From positions 1 through 47,561 of the IMG/VR virus record IMGVR_UViG_3300006033_000037: DNA of 47,561 nt; one strand, 5' to 3'. This DNA is from a virus. Below the pieces are notes generated by a model. The model had not been told where the DNA came from, made no database searches, and worked only from the letters and a program-made list of their open reading frames with translations. The stretch's first letter is position 1; every line of letters begins with the position of its first letter. Both the position numbers and the translations under genes were made by a program. Positions 27,001 through 34,966 of the stretch are shown piece by piece.

Positions 27001-28335
27001 TACGCTCATCAGGGAATGACTGTTTCTCATCTTTTGCCAATTGAAGAAATAAATTCTAGATTACTATCCATGCATCCTAATCTAGCTGGCGCAGATAGTC
27101 AAATAAAAGATTTCCTTAAAACACAAATCTCTGATAACGCTATCAATATTAATGAAGCTGGCAGAATGGCGGCTGGTATAGATTTAGACTTGGATCCAGT
27201 AAAGCTAATATCTATAACAGATGACGCAACTAGACTGAAGATGATAGACGAATACAAACATATGAATAGATTTATGTCTTCTATTTATACTGATAAAGGT
27301 ATTATGAAATCTGATACAGCCACGATGAAACAATGGTTAAGAGAAGCGGCCGACGCAGAGAAAACTGGCATATCTCAGTCGTATAACAAAGCCTTAAGAT
27401 ATCAAATGCCATTTAATAACTACGAAGGCATATTAACTGGAAATGATTTGATGATTGCCAATAAAAAAGCAGCTCTAAATTCTTTCTTTACTAATCTACC
27501 AGAAAATTTTATCGGTGGAAAAATGGCTCAAAATATGGAAGACACAAATAGAATTATGTCTATATTTGACGAGAATCTTCCTATAAAAGATAGAGTGGCC
27601 AATATGAGAACTATAGCAAAAGATATGAAATTTAGACGCTCTCTATCTGAGTTTGGAGTTACAGACGATATGATTGGCCAACAAGTATTCGGTAGTTATT
27701 TCTCAGAAGAAGAATTAGGCAAAATATTACAATCTGGGCAAGACGTGCCAGAGATAATAGTAGACTATCTTACTGGAAGCATAAAAGGTCCAAAAGCAAA
27801 ACAAAAATTTATAGATCTACAAGCTGCAATGAGGGAACATCCATTTGGTAGCAAAATAAGATCGTCAGAGATAAAGAACATAGAAATGGCCATGACTAAT
27901 TATGATGTTCCTGGCAAATATATGAATACCATAGCTGATATAGCAGAAGATGTTATACCTAAGGTATTAAAAAATCGCACAGTACAAGGATTGGCTGCGG
28001 CGAGTTTAATAGCTGGTGTGTTAATGCAGTCTCCAGATACCAATATGAGAAATCAAGATGTAAGAGAAGAATCTCAGCCAAAAGGTGTTCCTGGTGGCGC
28101 GCAGGCCATAGACCCTCCTGTTGGAATAGTAGCCCAGCCACGTCCAAAAGGACTAAGATTTAATATAAGAGGTAGATTACCAGAAGGAGTATCTGGCGCT
28201 TCTCTTAACAGAGGCTTGAGCGATATGGGCATGGCAAGCACAACGACTTATATAGATAAAAACACAAGAGTAGACGAAGGATACGTAAAACAATTAAACG
28301 AAGAAGAAAAATATAATAAATGGAATATAGGATAA
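24037..28335 (+). CDS. Giant tail protein, tape-measure candidate 2
   Basis: A 1432-residue protein beginning two bases after the metallopeptidase stop. The N-terminus has a membrane-like segment (residues 10-28, TVSFWAAAGTAGTLAYRR). Near the C-terminus is another, VQGLAAASLIAGVLM (about residues 1323-1337), followed by a Pro/Gly/Gln-rich tail (RNQDVREESQPKGVPGG). The body is polar, Asn/Met/Lys-rich and mostly helical without regular heptads (for example TFQPMFGDPSSNHYAID, LQAMQGIANIESLNMYRVAK). Apolar segments at both ends and a long helical body are typical of a tape measure, which makes this at least as good a candidate as the 1193-residue protein. One of the two may instead be an internal or ejected protein. 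Confidence 0.5.
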   Translation: MAENNSILGTLGTVSFWAAAGTAGTLAYRRAKEMQGFAKATKSVVTQAVRPTQTIVNNLKSTGFENMKFVSTKTSPIFTAASNATELFNLQNNLSAFGISAAETQELNEIILKANQLTNTKFHIQAKPNNTGAAATITLQSEMGHSISLGNRAINGQIVHASSSSIHNKYVPSYMDRSQVESVIAGSFNDITSISTVDHNLAQLKTIKQELSGFSNMHPRELKKRIGNVTTWFAANEEEISSNLSMIDTKLNTVIPIIYDENNRLIPRKNSVFNKHVNVFKDNLYKAFRKSGFNQAGFMQSIDDIASGAFLNPNTPTKQQSMFNAMVGHDQFQGSHEFNQLFQRNTRFANPTKFASKELQAMQGIANIESLNMYRVAKDDKMWNTILAKGFGSNGIPMPGMYDDGILMSVRTANRKIRSPHGFSLNMDSGAANISNELENLVNTLVAHHVGKANYSVSPLSSNKSIQLKLIHYNKRRSLGKDMTQINQIRQDIIQDIVSENNGMSNLIQDYTKDTYGGGEFSFKRFFGKKNVNFMTDKVGKHGFDKNVNFIMKDIALTPTGMSFGGEIEYPFSQGAGKVWGAAKAFMSGQMANKNAVFVHRIASENPAIANEIMNNSFTPKQMKSKIKAWRKAYKNIYNAIPNDINVTNMNFRQHKLGDPSYMKFISELETAAIGKNNPYFNPDNNFYSYVSSIGQPESFYGFDMNRMHTINRIQPNRLRAQGINSAADFIESNFETSTLNNLLDTFQPMFGDPSSNHYAIDINDFRLRDEKVMGRLFGENMQEAIEQARQLTIKQLSKDNVSAQTRFFIKINEKQSIPLPFVDSNYSFAMNENRFDEAGEPLLKGISSKIRKLINNTLGDNAETFNADYAELSNQVAEILGNPNAFTHTYGIDKSGKSFVSQAYAQNEGILNKNFLDLYERELGPGGRDKISKLFAEYGVDYNTMHSEILTGVSNKRYEFETNRMGIKGSFAERAKTSYNVIGREPAYAHQGMTVSHLLPIEEINSRLLSMHPNLAGADSQIKDFLKTQISDNAININEAGRMAAGIDLDLDPVKLISITDDATRLKMIDEYKHMNRFMSSIYTDKGIMKSDTATMKQWLREAADAEKTGISQSYNKALRYQMPFNNYEGILTGNDLMIANKKAALNSFFTNLPENFIGGKMAQNMEDTNRIMSIFDENLPIKDRVANMRTIAKDMKFRRSLSEFGVTDDMIGQQVFGSYFSEEELGKILQSGQDVPEIIVDYLTGSIKGPKAKQKFIDLQAAMREHPFGSKIRSSEIKNIEMAMTNYDVPGKYMNTIADIAEDVIPKVLKNRTVQGLAAASLIAGVLMQSPDTNMRNQDVREESQPKGVPGGAQAIDPPVGIVAQPRPKGLRFNIRGRLPEGVSGASLNRGLSDMGMASTTTYIDKNTRVDEGYVKQLNEEEKYNKWNIG

Positions 28336-28338
28336 TAC

Positions 28339-31300
28339 ATGGCTGATTCCAAAGATAAAATCAAACTTGTTGGCGATACAGAAATAGAATGGTACAATAA
28401 TGTTTCGTCATATCTATATAAAAATGATAAGAAAGATTTTAGAGATGATACACTTGTTGGCAAATATAGAACTTATAATGATAAATTTAGAGACATCACG
28501 TCGCAAAAAGATCATGGCGCACTAAGGATAAATGATCTGTGGTTCTCTATCCCTCCGCAGTCTATATCTATACAAATGACAGAAAACTCAATAGATGTAC
28601 CACAAATAAGAAGTAAACATAGTGTAAAATTAAACACTGGATATGGAGAGGTTGCTGTATCTTTAGATCTAGTTTTCACAGATAATCCAATATTGGGATA
28701 TTCTGTTGACGAAGAGATAATGTATAAATTGCTCCCTCTTATGACACAATTGAGAACTATGCCATTTGTACAAGTGGAGAATGAATTCATACAAGAAAGA
28801 CTACTTGATATAGCTAGGAATCAACTGCAAGTATCTCAAAAAGATATAGATGCGCAAACGGCCATTCGCGGCAAAGATAGCGACATTATGCTTACGTATA
28901 TAAGTCATTCAATATCTACAGTGCAAGAATCGCCGAGAATAATACAGCTATCTCTTCAATTCTCTCTATTTAACTATTTGCCATTTATGTCTTCTGTTCG
29001 ATATGTAAAAGATTATGACAGAGATGGCTCCAATCAATTAATTAGAGATCCTCAATATGATAAATTGATGCGACCCAAAGAGTTTGTATATGATCCATTT
29101 GAGAGTAAGCCATTCTATGAATTCTATGCTGGAGAAATGAAGCGCAGTCAGTTGATATTAGAACAAAATGATTTTTCATCATATAGCCATTCTGGTCATA
29201 GTCAAAATATAGAATTGACATATTTTACATATACAGAATTACGTCGTAGTCTTGTTCCAGCCAAATATGGTGTGCAATTAAAAACTGCTAAGAAAAACTA
29301 TGGCGCCACTACCCTATTACAAAATAAAACACAGAATCCGTCTACATATAGCGGAGTGTATCCTACCAATGGTAAACTTACGTCAAAATTTGGAGAAGAC
29401 AGAGGAGACCATAAACACAATGGCATAGACATAGCAGCCGAAAAGAACACTCCTATATTCTGTGTGTTTGGAGACGGAGTGATTGATTCGGTCAAATATA
29501 ACAATGGTAATGCTGGTAATTCAATAAATATCAAACATGCAGATGGATATATGACAAAATATTTTCATATGAATTCATTTGCTGATGGTATGAAAAAAGG
29601 TTTAGTAGTAAAAAGAAATACTATAATAGGATACGTAGGGAATACTGGTCGCTCAGATGGCAATCATTTGCACTATGAAGTTTGGCAAAATAGTATTCCT
29701 ATCAATCCAGTCGGCAAACAAATGGCTGGCGTATCCGTAGCCGAAATAGCTAAGATATCAGAGGCCGCAAAAGCTTCAAAAGAAAAACCAGTAGAATCTA
29801 CCACTACTTCAAAAGATAAAATAGAAGCAGATAATACTAAATTATACTTAGAAACTTTAGAAAAAGAATATTCTGGTCGGTGGGAATTTGCCATACAAGA
29901 TTTATATTCTGATATTATATATGTAAGAATTAGTCATACGCATAGTTTAGATCTAGATATATTAAGCAATGGAATGAAATTGATTTCCGTGGAAAACACT
30001 GGTGGCAATGATATTCCGCGTATTCCTATAAATGGTTATCAATATGCCACTCATCAATTCCTTGGCGGCCACATAGAGAAACTGCGTTTGTCTTTTGCTG
30101 TAACGGATGAGATGGGCAAAGCCACGCTTAGCGATTTTCAAAATATCATAGCTGTCAATAATGACAATAGTATAAATTATAAAAACGTAGCTTATTTAGA
30201 TGGTATAGGTATTAAAAATGATTTTATTAATACAATAACCGCTAGTCAATGGTTCTCTGTGGATAGCGTAGGGATAGCTACGGATCCAAATATACCAGAC
30301 GCTATGAATGTCGTAGTTGAATTAACAGATTATAGTCGAATAAAAGAATATATAAAACGTAGTTTTGAATTCAAGATGGATAGTAGGAAATATGAAGCTG
30401 CTTTTTATAAAGAATTTATACATGACTTTTTTGGTCAAATACAATATACTTTAAAAATAATAAAAAATCCCAACAATGATATTAGCGGATACACAGACAC
30501 CACAACCGCCACTGCATCAACTTATAAGACGGATATATTCTTAGATTTTCATTTGACGGGCGCCGCCAACGATGCTTTGGCTAATGCGGCTAAAGATTTA
30601 TTTAAATATTTAGAGCAAGTTGAATTTAATGCTACGCCACAGAACAATATATATAATATAAGATCTATATTCGAGAAACGATTAGATAGTGATGGTTTAA
30701 AAGATATATATAAAATGATTTGGACTGGCGCGCCAGGCGTTAAATTAGAAGATATACTGAGAGATTTTGCACTATCTAATTATTCATCTCTATGGGCATA
30801 TTTACCAAACTTCAAAAAGATATATACTAAAGATGCAATAAATGAATTAGAACAGATAGTTTCACCAGCATATGTCGATTTTGATCTTCCGCCTACGATA
30901 GATCCTGACTATTATTGGTATCAACCTCAAAAATATAATTACGTAGATGTCAAACATGAAGAATTTCTCCGTAGTCGTTTTTCTACCGCCCAAAAGACTA
31001 TTGGTGAAAGATTCATCAAGTATAAAGAACAATTGAAATATGCTAAAGTGAACGATCCACAAGATAATACAGCCAATATATTATATAAGCTATATGGTGG
31101 ATATAATAATGGCGAAGATTACAACACTATGAAGTTCGACGATAACTATGGGGAAACCGCTAGCAACTCTTCCTATGAGAATGTCAATATATCTATGGTA
31201 AACAGTGGAGAAATGGGATATGACATAAGAAATGGCGAAAAAAAGACTGATAAACTTAATGATATATATGGTGTAAAAGATGGTTTGGTTAATGCCGACA

Positions 31301-33606
31301 GAGATGCGAACATAGAAGAAGGATTAATGAATAATGTAACGAAAACATTTAATTTTCATTATCAACAGCCAAGTTATCTAGAAGCTCTTTTCCGTGTTCA
31401 TGGTTTTTTGAATTCATTTAGAGATACCACTATGGATATGTCTAGATGTTTTCCAGTATTTAAAGTATATATTATAGAAGAAGATGATATAGAAGTATTA
31501 GCTCCAGTACGATCAGATATAAATGAATACTATGGATTAAACTGCATACAAGAAATACGTCTTGCAGAGCACGACGACCAACCAGTTGACGTACTTACTC
31601 TTCGATTTTTAGATATCACAGGTAGATTCACTTCTACCAGATTTAAAGATAAACCATTTACAGAGAATAAACGTCTTGAAAACAGAGATACGGAGAGAGA
31701 GAATCCATTTGAAGGCATTATGCTAAAAGAAGGATCTCGCCTACAGTTTCGCTTTGGATATAGAAATAATATAAACGAACTTCCTATTAAGTTTAATGGT
31801 CAAGTGGTATCTATAGCTGGAGACAGAAATGAATTTGAGATAATATGTCAATCTTTTGGAGCCGAATTAGTATATGAAAAGAAACATAGTGACAGTCCAA
31901 AAGAAATAGCTACTTTTAATGCTGAGACTAAAGAAATATTAACATGGGCTATTTCTCATCCAGAAATAAAACATTTTGGCAGATGGAAACTTAGATCGTT
32001 GGATAATCTTCAGTTTTCTGAAGGCACAAGTGGTTTAAATATAGATACTCAAGTTATAACTGGCAATAACTATTATTCAAGACTGCGCCCAGATGGCACG
32101 CAACAAAAAACGTGGAGATTTGTTAAGAATCAAGCCGATCTTAATTTTGTTGCGCCAGATGAAAGTAATATTGCTGGCCTAGATGCTATGTTTGGAGATA
32201 TGAGAGATAATTTTCTAGATCATCTACTTTCTACTATTGGCATAGGCATAGACCCAACTTTTACTATAAAAGTTCCTATCTTAGCAGAGTTAATCCGCAT
32301 AATACAAAGCGTGTTCACTAATTATTACGTATATAATATGACTCCTTGGGAAGTGGCAGATGAGATGACATATCGCTATCCTGGATATATATTAAAGGTG
32401 CTTCCTTATGAAGATAGAAATACTCTTTATTATGGGCCGGCGGATGGAAACTATTTTGCTCGCGCTATGAAATTAGGTGAAAAATTAGAATATCATTCGT
32501 GGATGAAAGAACACAAAGCAGAATATGACGCCGCGGTCGCTGCTATGGGATATGGATACACAGAATATGAATATAGAGATGTGTTTACTAAACAAATAAG
32601 AAACGATGCGAAGATATTAAAAGAAGGAAATAAATATAGGTTAAAAACTCTTAAACCTGTACGTCAATATATCAATGCTAGATCAAGTGTCAATATAATA
32701 GCCAATAATATTAAAGCCGACTACAGAGATGTATATACTCGCGTTCAAGTTCCATATGCCAGACCAGATGGAGTTGGAGATAAGGAAGGATGGAAACTGC
32801 AAGATTGGGGCGGTAACTTTATTACTATGCAGATGAATGACTTTTTAGCAGATGAAGATATAAGAAGTACTCAATTGAATTTTCCTAATTGCGTAGGCAA
32901 AGAAGGAGAGGCTACTGGCGCATATAGATATGGAACACATGAACTGTGGAGACAAAGTAAAAAACTATATAAAGGAAATATACAGTTGCTCGCCGAACCT
33001 ACGCTGAAACCATATGATTATATTATATTGGACGATACACATTCAAATACTTTTGGACCTGTAGTTGTCAGAGAGCATATACTATCTATAGCTCCTGGCG
33101 AAGGAGCCGTGTCAAGTGTTGTTCCTGGAATGGTGTCGGATGTTACAAATATGGTTTCTATGACAATGTTAGATACTGTTCGTTATTATATATCTTCAAA
33201 AAATAATATAGATGATACAGAAAGAATAACTGGCGGATATGCCCCAGCGGCATTAGCTGCTGGTAGTGTTTATGGTATAGGTAAAACAATTGCTATGACG
33301 GGTGTTTTAGGTACTATGAGTATAGCATCTGTTCCTATTACGCTGGCTGCATCGCTTGGATTAGCTTCGCTAGCAACCAAACTGGTCTTTGCCGCTAAAT
33401 ATAGAGAACCAGTATTTCTTTCTCCATTAATTAGGAATGGAATACCATATCTTGTCGGGATGAATCATTATAAAATAGGCACAATGATGGAATGGGTAGA
33501 CCACGAATGGAAATTATTCGGAGATGGATTAAGTAATTTTTACGAATACACTGAAATAGGTATGAAAGAAGCATATAGAATGTGGAATGGAGAAAGAGGA
33601 CTATAG
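28339..33606 (+). CDS. Baseplate hub-like protein with embedded M23 endopeptidase domain
   Basis: A 1755-residue protein. Residues about 340-455 are an M23/LytM peptidoglycan endopeptidase: SKFGEDRGDHKHNGIDIA gives zinc ligands His360 and Asp364, and SDGNHLHYEVW gives His443 and His445, all present, so it should be active. On both sides lie related beta domains (WFSIPPQSISIQMTEN near residue 70; YQYATHQFLGGHIEKLRLSF near 570). Residues 1050-1200 resemble hub proteins of the gp27/gpD kind (LTLRFLDITGRFTSTRF, QLRFRFGYRNN-like strand and VSIAGDRNEFEIICQSFGA). Near the C-terminus two apolar segments (residues about 1635-1690, including PITLAASLGLASLATKLVF) suggest membrane contact. It would sit at the tip and cut cell wall during contraction. 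The following 89 bases are a candidate promoter region. Confidence 0.78.
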   Translation: MADSKDKIKLVGDTEIEWYNNVSSYLYKNDKKDFRDDTLVGKYRTYNDKFRDITSQKDHGALRINDLWFSIPPQSISIQMTENSIDVPQIRSKHSVKLNTGYGEVAVSLDLVFTDNPILGYSVDEEIMYKLLPLMTQLRTMPFVQVENEFIQERLLDIARNQLQVSQKDIDAQTAIRGKDSDIMLTYISHSISTVQESPRIIQLSLQFSLFNYLPFMSSVRYVKDYDRDGSNQLIRDPQYDKLMRPKEFVYDPFESKPFYEFYAGEMKRSQLILEQNDFSSYSHSGHSQNIELTYFTYTELRRSLVPAKYGVQLKTAKKNYGATTLLQNKTQNPSTYSGVYPTNGKLTSKFGEDRGDHKHNGIDIAAEKNTPIFCVFGDGVIDSVKYNNGNAGNSINIKHADGYMTKYFHMNSFADGMKKGLVVKRNTIIGYVGNTGRSDGNHLHYEVWQNSIPINPVGKQMAGVSVAEIAKISEAAKASKEKPVESTTTSKDKIEADNTKLYLETLEKEYSGRWEFAIQDLYSDIIYVRISHTHSLDLDILSNGMKLISVENTGGNDIPRIPINGYQYATHQFLGGHIEKLRLSFAVTDEMGKATLSDFQNIIAVNNDNSINYKNVAYLDGIGIKNDFINTITASQWFSVDSVGIATDPNIPDAMNVVVELTDYSRIKEYIKRSFEFKMDSRKYEAAFYKEFIHDFFGQIQYTLKIIKNPNNDISGYTDTTTATASTYKTDIFLDFHLTGAANDALANAAKDLFKYLEQVEFNATPQNNIYNIRSIFEKRLDSDGLKDIYKMIWTGAPGVKLEDILRDFALSNYSSLWAYLPNFKKIYTKDAINELEQIVSPAYVDFDLPPTIDPDYYWYQPQKYNYVDVKHEEFLRSRFSTAQKTIGERFIKYKEQLKYAKVNDPQDNTANILYKLYGGYNNGEDYNTMKFDDNYGETASNSSYENVNISMVNSGEMGYDIRNGEKKTDKLNDIYGVKDGLVNADRDANIEEGLMNNVTKTFNFHYQQPSYLEALFRVHGFLNSFRDTTMDMSRCFPVFKVYIIEEDDIEVLAPVRSDINEYYGLNCIQEIRLAEHDDQPVDVLTLRFLDITGRFTSTRFKDKPFTENKRLENRDTERENPFEGIMLKEGSRLQFRFGYRNNINELPIKFNGQVVSIAGDRNEFEIICQSFGAELVYEKKHSDSPKEIATFNAETKEILTWAISHPEIKHFGRWKLRSLDNLQFSEGTSGLNIDTQVITGNNYYSRLRPDGTQQKTWRFVKNQADLNFVAPDESNIAGLDAMFGDMRDNFLDHLLSTIGIGIDPTFTIKVPILAELIRIIQSVFTNYYVYNMTPWEVADEMTYRYPGYILKVLPYEDRNTLYYGPADGNYFARAMKLGEKLEYHSWMKEHKAEYDAAVAAMGYGYTEYEYRDVFTKQIRNDAKILKEGNKYRLKTLKPVRQYINARSSVNIIANNIKADYRDVYTRVQVPYARPDGVGDKEGWKLQDWGGNFITMQMNDFLADEDIRSTQLNFPNCVGKEGEATGAYRYGTHELWRQSKKLYKGNIQLLAEPTLKPYDYIILDDTHSNTFGPVVVREHILSIAPGEGAVSSVVPGMVSDVTNMVSMTMLDTVRYYISSKNNIDDTERITGGYAPAALAAGSVYGIGKTIAMTGVLGTMSIASVPITLAASLGLASLATKLVFAAKYREPVFLSPLIRNGIPYLVGMNHYKIGTMMEWVDHEWKLFGDGLSNFYEYTEIGMKEAYRMWNGERGL

Positions 33607-33627
33607 TTATTGGCATTGATTTTATAT

Positions 33628-33671
33628 AATAAATACTTGATTGTAAATAGTTTATTTATTACTTTTATAAT
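33628..33671 (+). promoter_or_regulatory. AT-rich intergenic region with inverted repeat and TATAAT
   Basis: In the 89 bases between 33606 and 33696, AATAAATA (33628-33635) is repeated inverted as TATTTATT (33653-33660). A perfect TATAAT lies at 33666-33671, with TTGTAA (33641-33646) as a poor -35 at 19 bases. The region may hold a promoter for the baseplate and fibre genes, an operator-like repeat, or a weak A/T-only terminator. Confidence 0.35.
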
Positions 33672-33695
33672 TGAAAATTAAGGACTATATCATTT

Positions 33696-33920
33696 ATGTC
33701 AAAAAATAATGGTTTTTGGCTATATACTGAATTATCACCATCTGAGTATGTAGCAAATGGTATTCCTAAGATAGGAGATCCTGTCAAGTTAGATTATGAC
33801 ACTAGATTTCAACCTTGGGTAGGTACTGTAACTCCAGTAGGCAGTTCGGTAGAAACAGCCAAAAAAGGATACGAAGCCAAGGAATTCGGCGCAAGTTTTA
33901 TATTCTCAGGAAATTTTTAA
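33696..33920 (+). CDS. Small baseplate-region protein
   Basis: A 74-residue protein with AAGGA before its ATG. It is mostly beta (NGFWLYTELSPSEYVANGIP, VKLDYDTRFQPWVGTVTPVG) and ends in FIFSGNF. No family is recognised. It overlaps the next start by one base (TAATG) and opens a run of baseplate genes after an intergenic promoter-like region. A minor baseplate or hub component is likely from context. Confidence 0.6.
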   Translation: MSKNNGFWLYTELSPSEYVANGIPKIGDPVKLDYDTRFQPWVGTVTPVGSSVETAKKGYEAKEFGASFIFSGNF

Positions 33921-34420
33921 TGATAGAAACTATATATGGCAAGATAATAAATGTAGATGTAAAAGAAAATGGCAATGTCTATGTGAAGATAGTTGTAGAC
34001 GGCAATGTAATAGGTGAGGGAGAGAGGAGCGGCGAACAGCAAAAGGGTGTGCTTAATTTACCATCTATAAATCAAAATGAGATTAAATATAAATCTATGA
34101 AGATGGGACAAAATTCCCCATCTATGGTAAAAGCATCTTATAATTATTCTAGTCTAATAGGATCGTCTGTTAATAGAATAGTATCAAGCGAAAAACATGG
34201 GAATTTCATCCTCGGCTCAACTACATTTACATCGCATCCAGAAAACATAAGAATAAGCGGAGTCTATAGGTTGAACGGATTACTCACATCTACGATGCCA
34301 AGTACTATAGTCACACCTATACCAATGTTGGTTTTTGATTTTCCACTTACACAAGCTGTGTCTAGTGTAAAAACTATGTTAGAATCATATAATGAAATGA
34401 TAAGTAGTGTGGTATTATGA
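33920..34420 (+). CDS. Baseplate-region protein, OB-fold-like
   Basis: A 166-residue protein. I place the start at ATG 33920 (TAATG overlap with the previous stop); the frame continues open to 33815 upstream but that part overlaps the previous gene and has no start signal. The N-terminal strands (TIYGKIINVDVKENGNVYVKI) have the alternating pattern of a small beta barrel such as the OB-fold found in spike or hub proteins, followed by a loop rich in Gly and Gln (GERSGEQQKGVLNLPS). The last third is helical (DFPLTQAVSSVKTMLESYNE). It overlaps the gp25-like gene by four bases (ATGA). A spike or hub accessory role is inferred from position. Confidence 0.55.
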   Translation: MIETIYGKIINVDVKENGNVYVKIVVDGNVIGEGERSGEQQKGVLNLPSINQNEIKYKSMKMGQNSPSMVKASYNYSSLIGSSVNRIVSSEKHGNFILGSTTFTSHPENIRISGVYRLNGLLTSTMPSTIVTPIPMLVFDFPLTQAVSSVKTMLESYNEMISSVVL

Positions 34421-34839
34421 ATACACCAGTAAGAAGAATAGTGGATTTAAAAGAAACGGTTAATGGCGATCTAGTAATTGTCGCTGGCGACCTATCAGAC
34501 ACCGGCAGCGATTATCCTCTCGCCACAGAACAATTATTTAGAACAATACTAAATACTAAAGTTGGCGAATCACTTCTTTTCCCATATATGGGATTTAATG
34601 CAGATACATACGAAGGAAAGAATAATACAGAAAAACTAGGCTATCAGATCGCGCGCGCTGTAAAAGAGACGCTTGTAGACCACTCTCCTTTCTATGCTAA
34701 TGAAATAACTACAGACGCTTATCCATTAACAAAAAATTCTATAGCTATAAGAATAGTTGTTCACACTGTTGGAGAAAGATTAACTATGACGATGGTATAC
34801 GATACATCCACTAATATGATAAAAAGCATGGTGGTATAA
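34417..34839 (+). CDS. Baseplate wedge protein, gp25-like
   Basis: A 140-residue protein. The order of elements fits the gp25/gpW-like wedge family: a GDLVIVAGDLSDTG start, the LATEQLFRTILNTKVGESLL helix (family pattern 'A..Q.i...L.T..GE..y.P..G') followed by FPYMGFN, and a helix (YQIARAVKETLVDHSPFYAN) with a C-terminal strand pair (IAIRIVVHTVGERLTMTMVY). In myoviruses gp25 joins the sheath base to the wedge and starts sheath assembly. It starts within the preceding stop (ATGA) and its stop overlaps the next short gene (TAATG). The length matches the family. Confidence 0.65.
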   Translation: MNTPVRRIVDLKETVNGDLVIVAGDLSDTGSDYPLATEQLFRTILNTKVGESLLFPYMGFNADTYEGKNNTEKLGYQIARAVKETLVDHSPFYANEITTDAYPLTKNSIAIRIVVHTVGERLTMTMVYDTSTNMIKSMVV

Positions 34840-34961
34840 TGGGTGTGCAAAGTTTAATATTTAATATACGCAAATTAATACGCTATGTGTATTTGCGTGA
34901 TTATAATAACGAAGTTTTATATGATTCCAATAACGAAATTTTACAAGCAGAAGAGGAATAG
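34839..34961 (+). CDS. Short hypothetical protein (40 codons)
   Basis: A 40-residue reading frame, MGVQSLIFNIRKLIRYVYLR at the start, then acidic Asn/Glu-rich (DYNNEVLYDSNNEILQAEEE). It overlaps the gp25-like stop by one base (TAATG) and ends five bases before the start of the fibre gene, whose GAGGAA ribosome binding site lies in its last codons. The tight coupling suggests that it is translated. Residues 6-19 form an amphipathic basic helix. Function unknown. Confidence 0.5.
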   Translation: MGVQSLIFNIRKLIRYVYLRDYNNEVLYDSNNEILQAEEE

Positions 34962-34966
34962 CGACT

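Noticed and set aside
33620-33700. T4-type late promoter (TATAAATA)
   Set aside because: Only partial matches such as TAATAAATA are seen, which are expected by chance in A/T-rich spacers.
33815-33919. Longer N-terminus for the baseplate gene at 33920
   Set aside because: The extra part overlaps the preceding gene in another frame, is rich in Arg/Ser and lacks a ribosome binding site; ATG 33920 has a TAATG junction.
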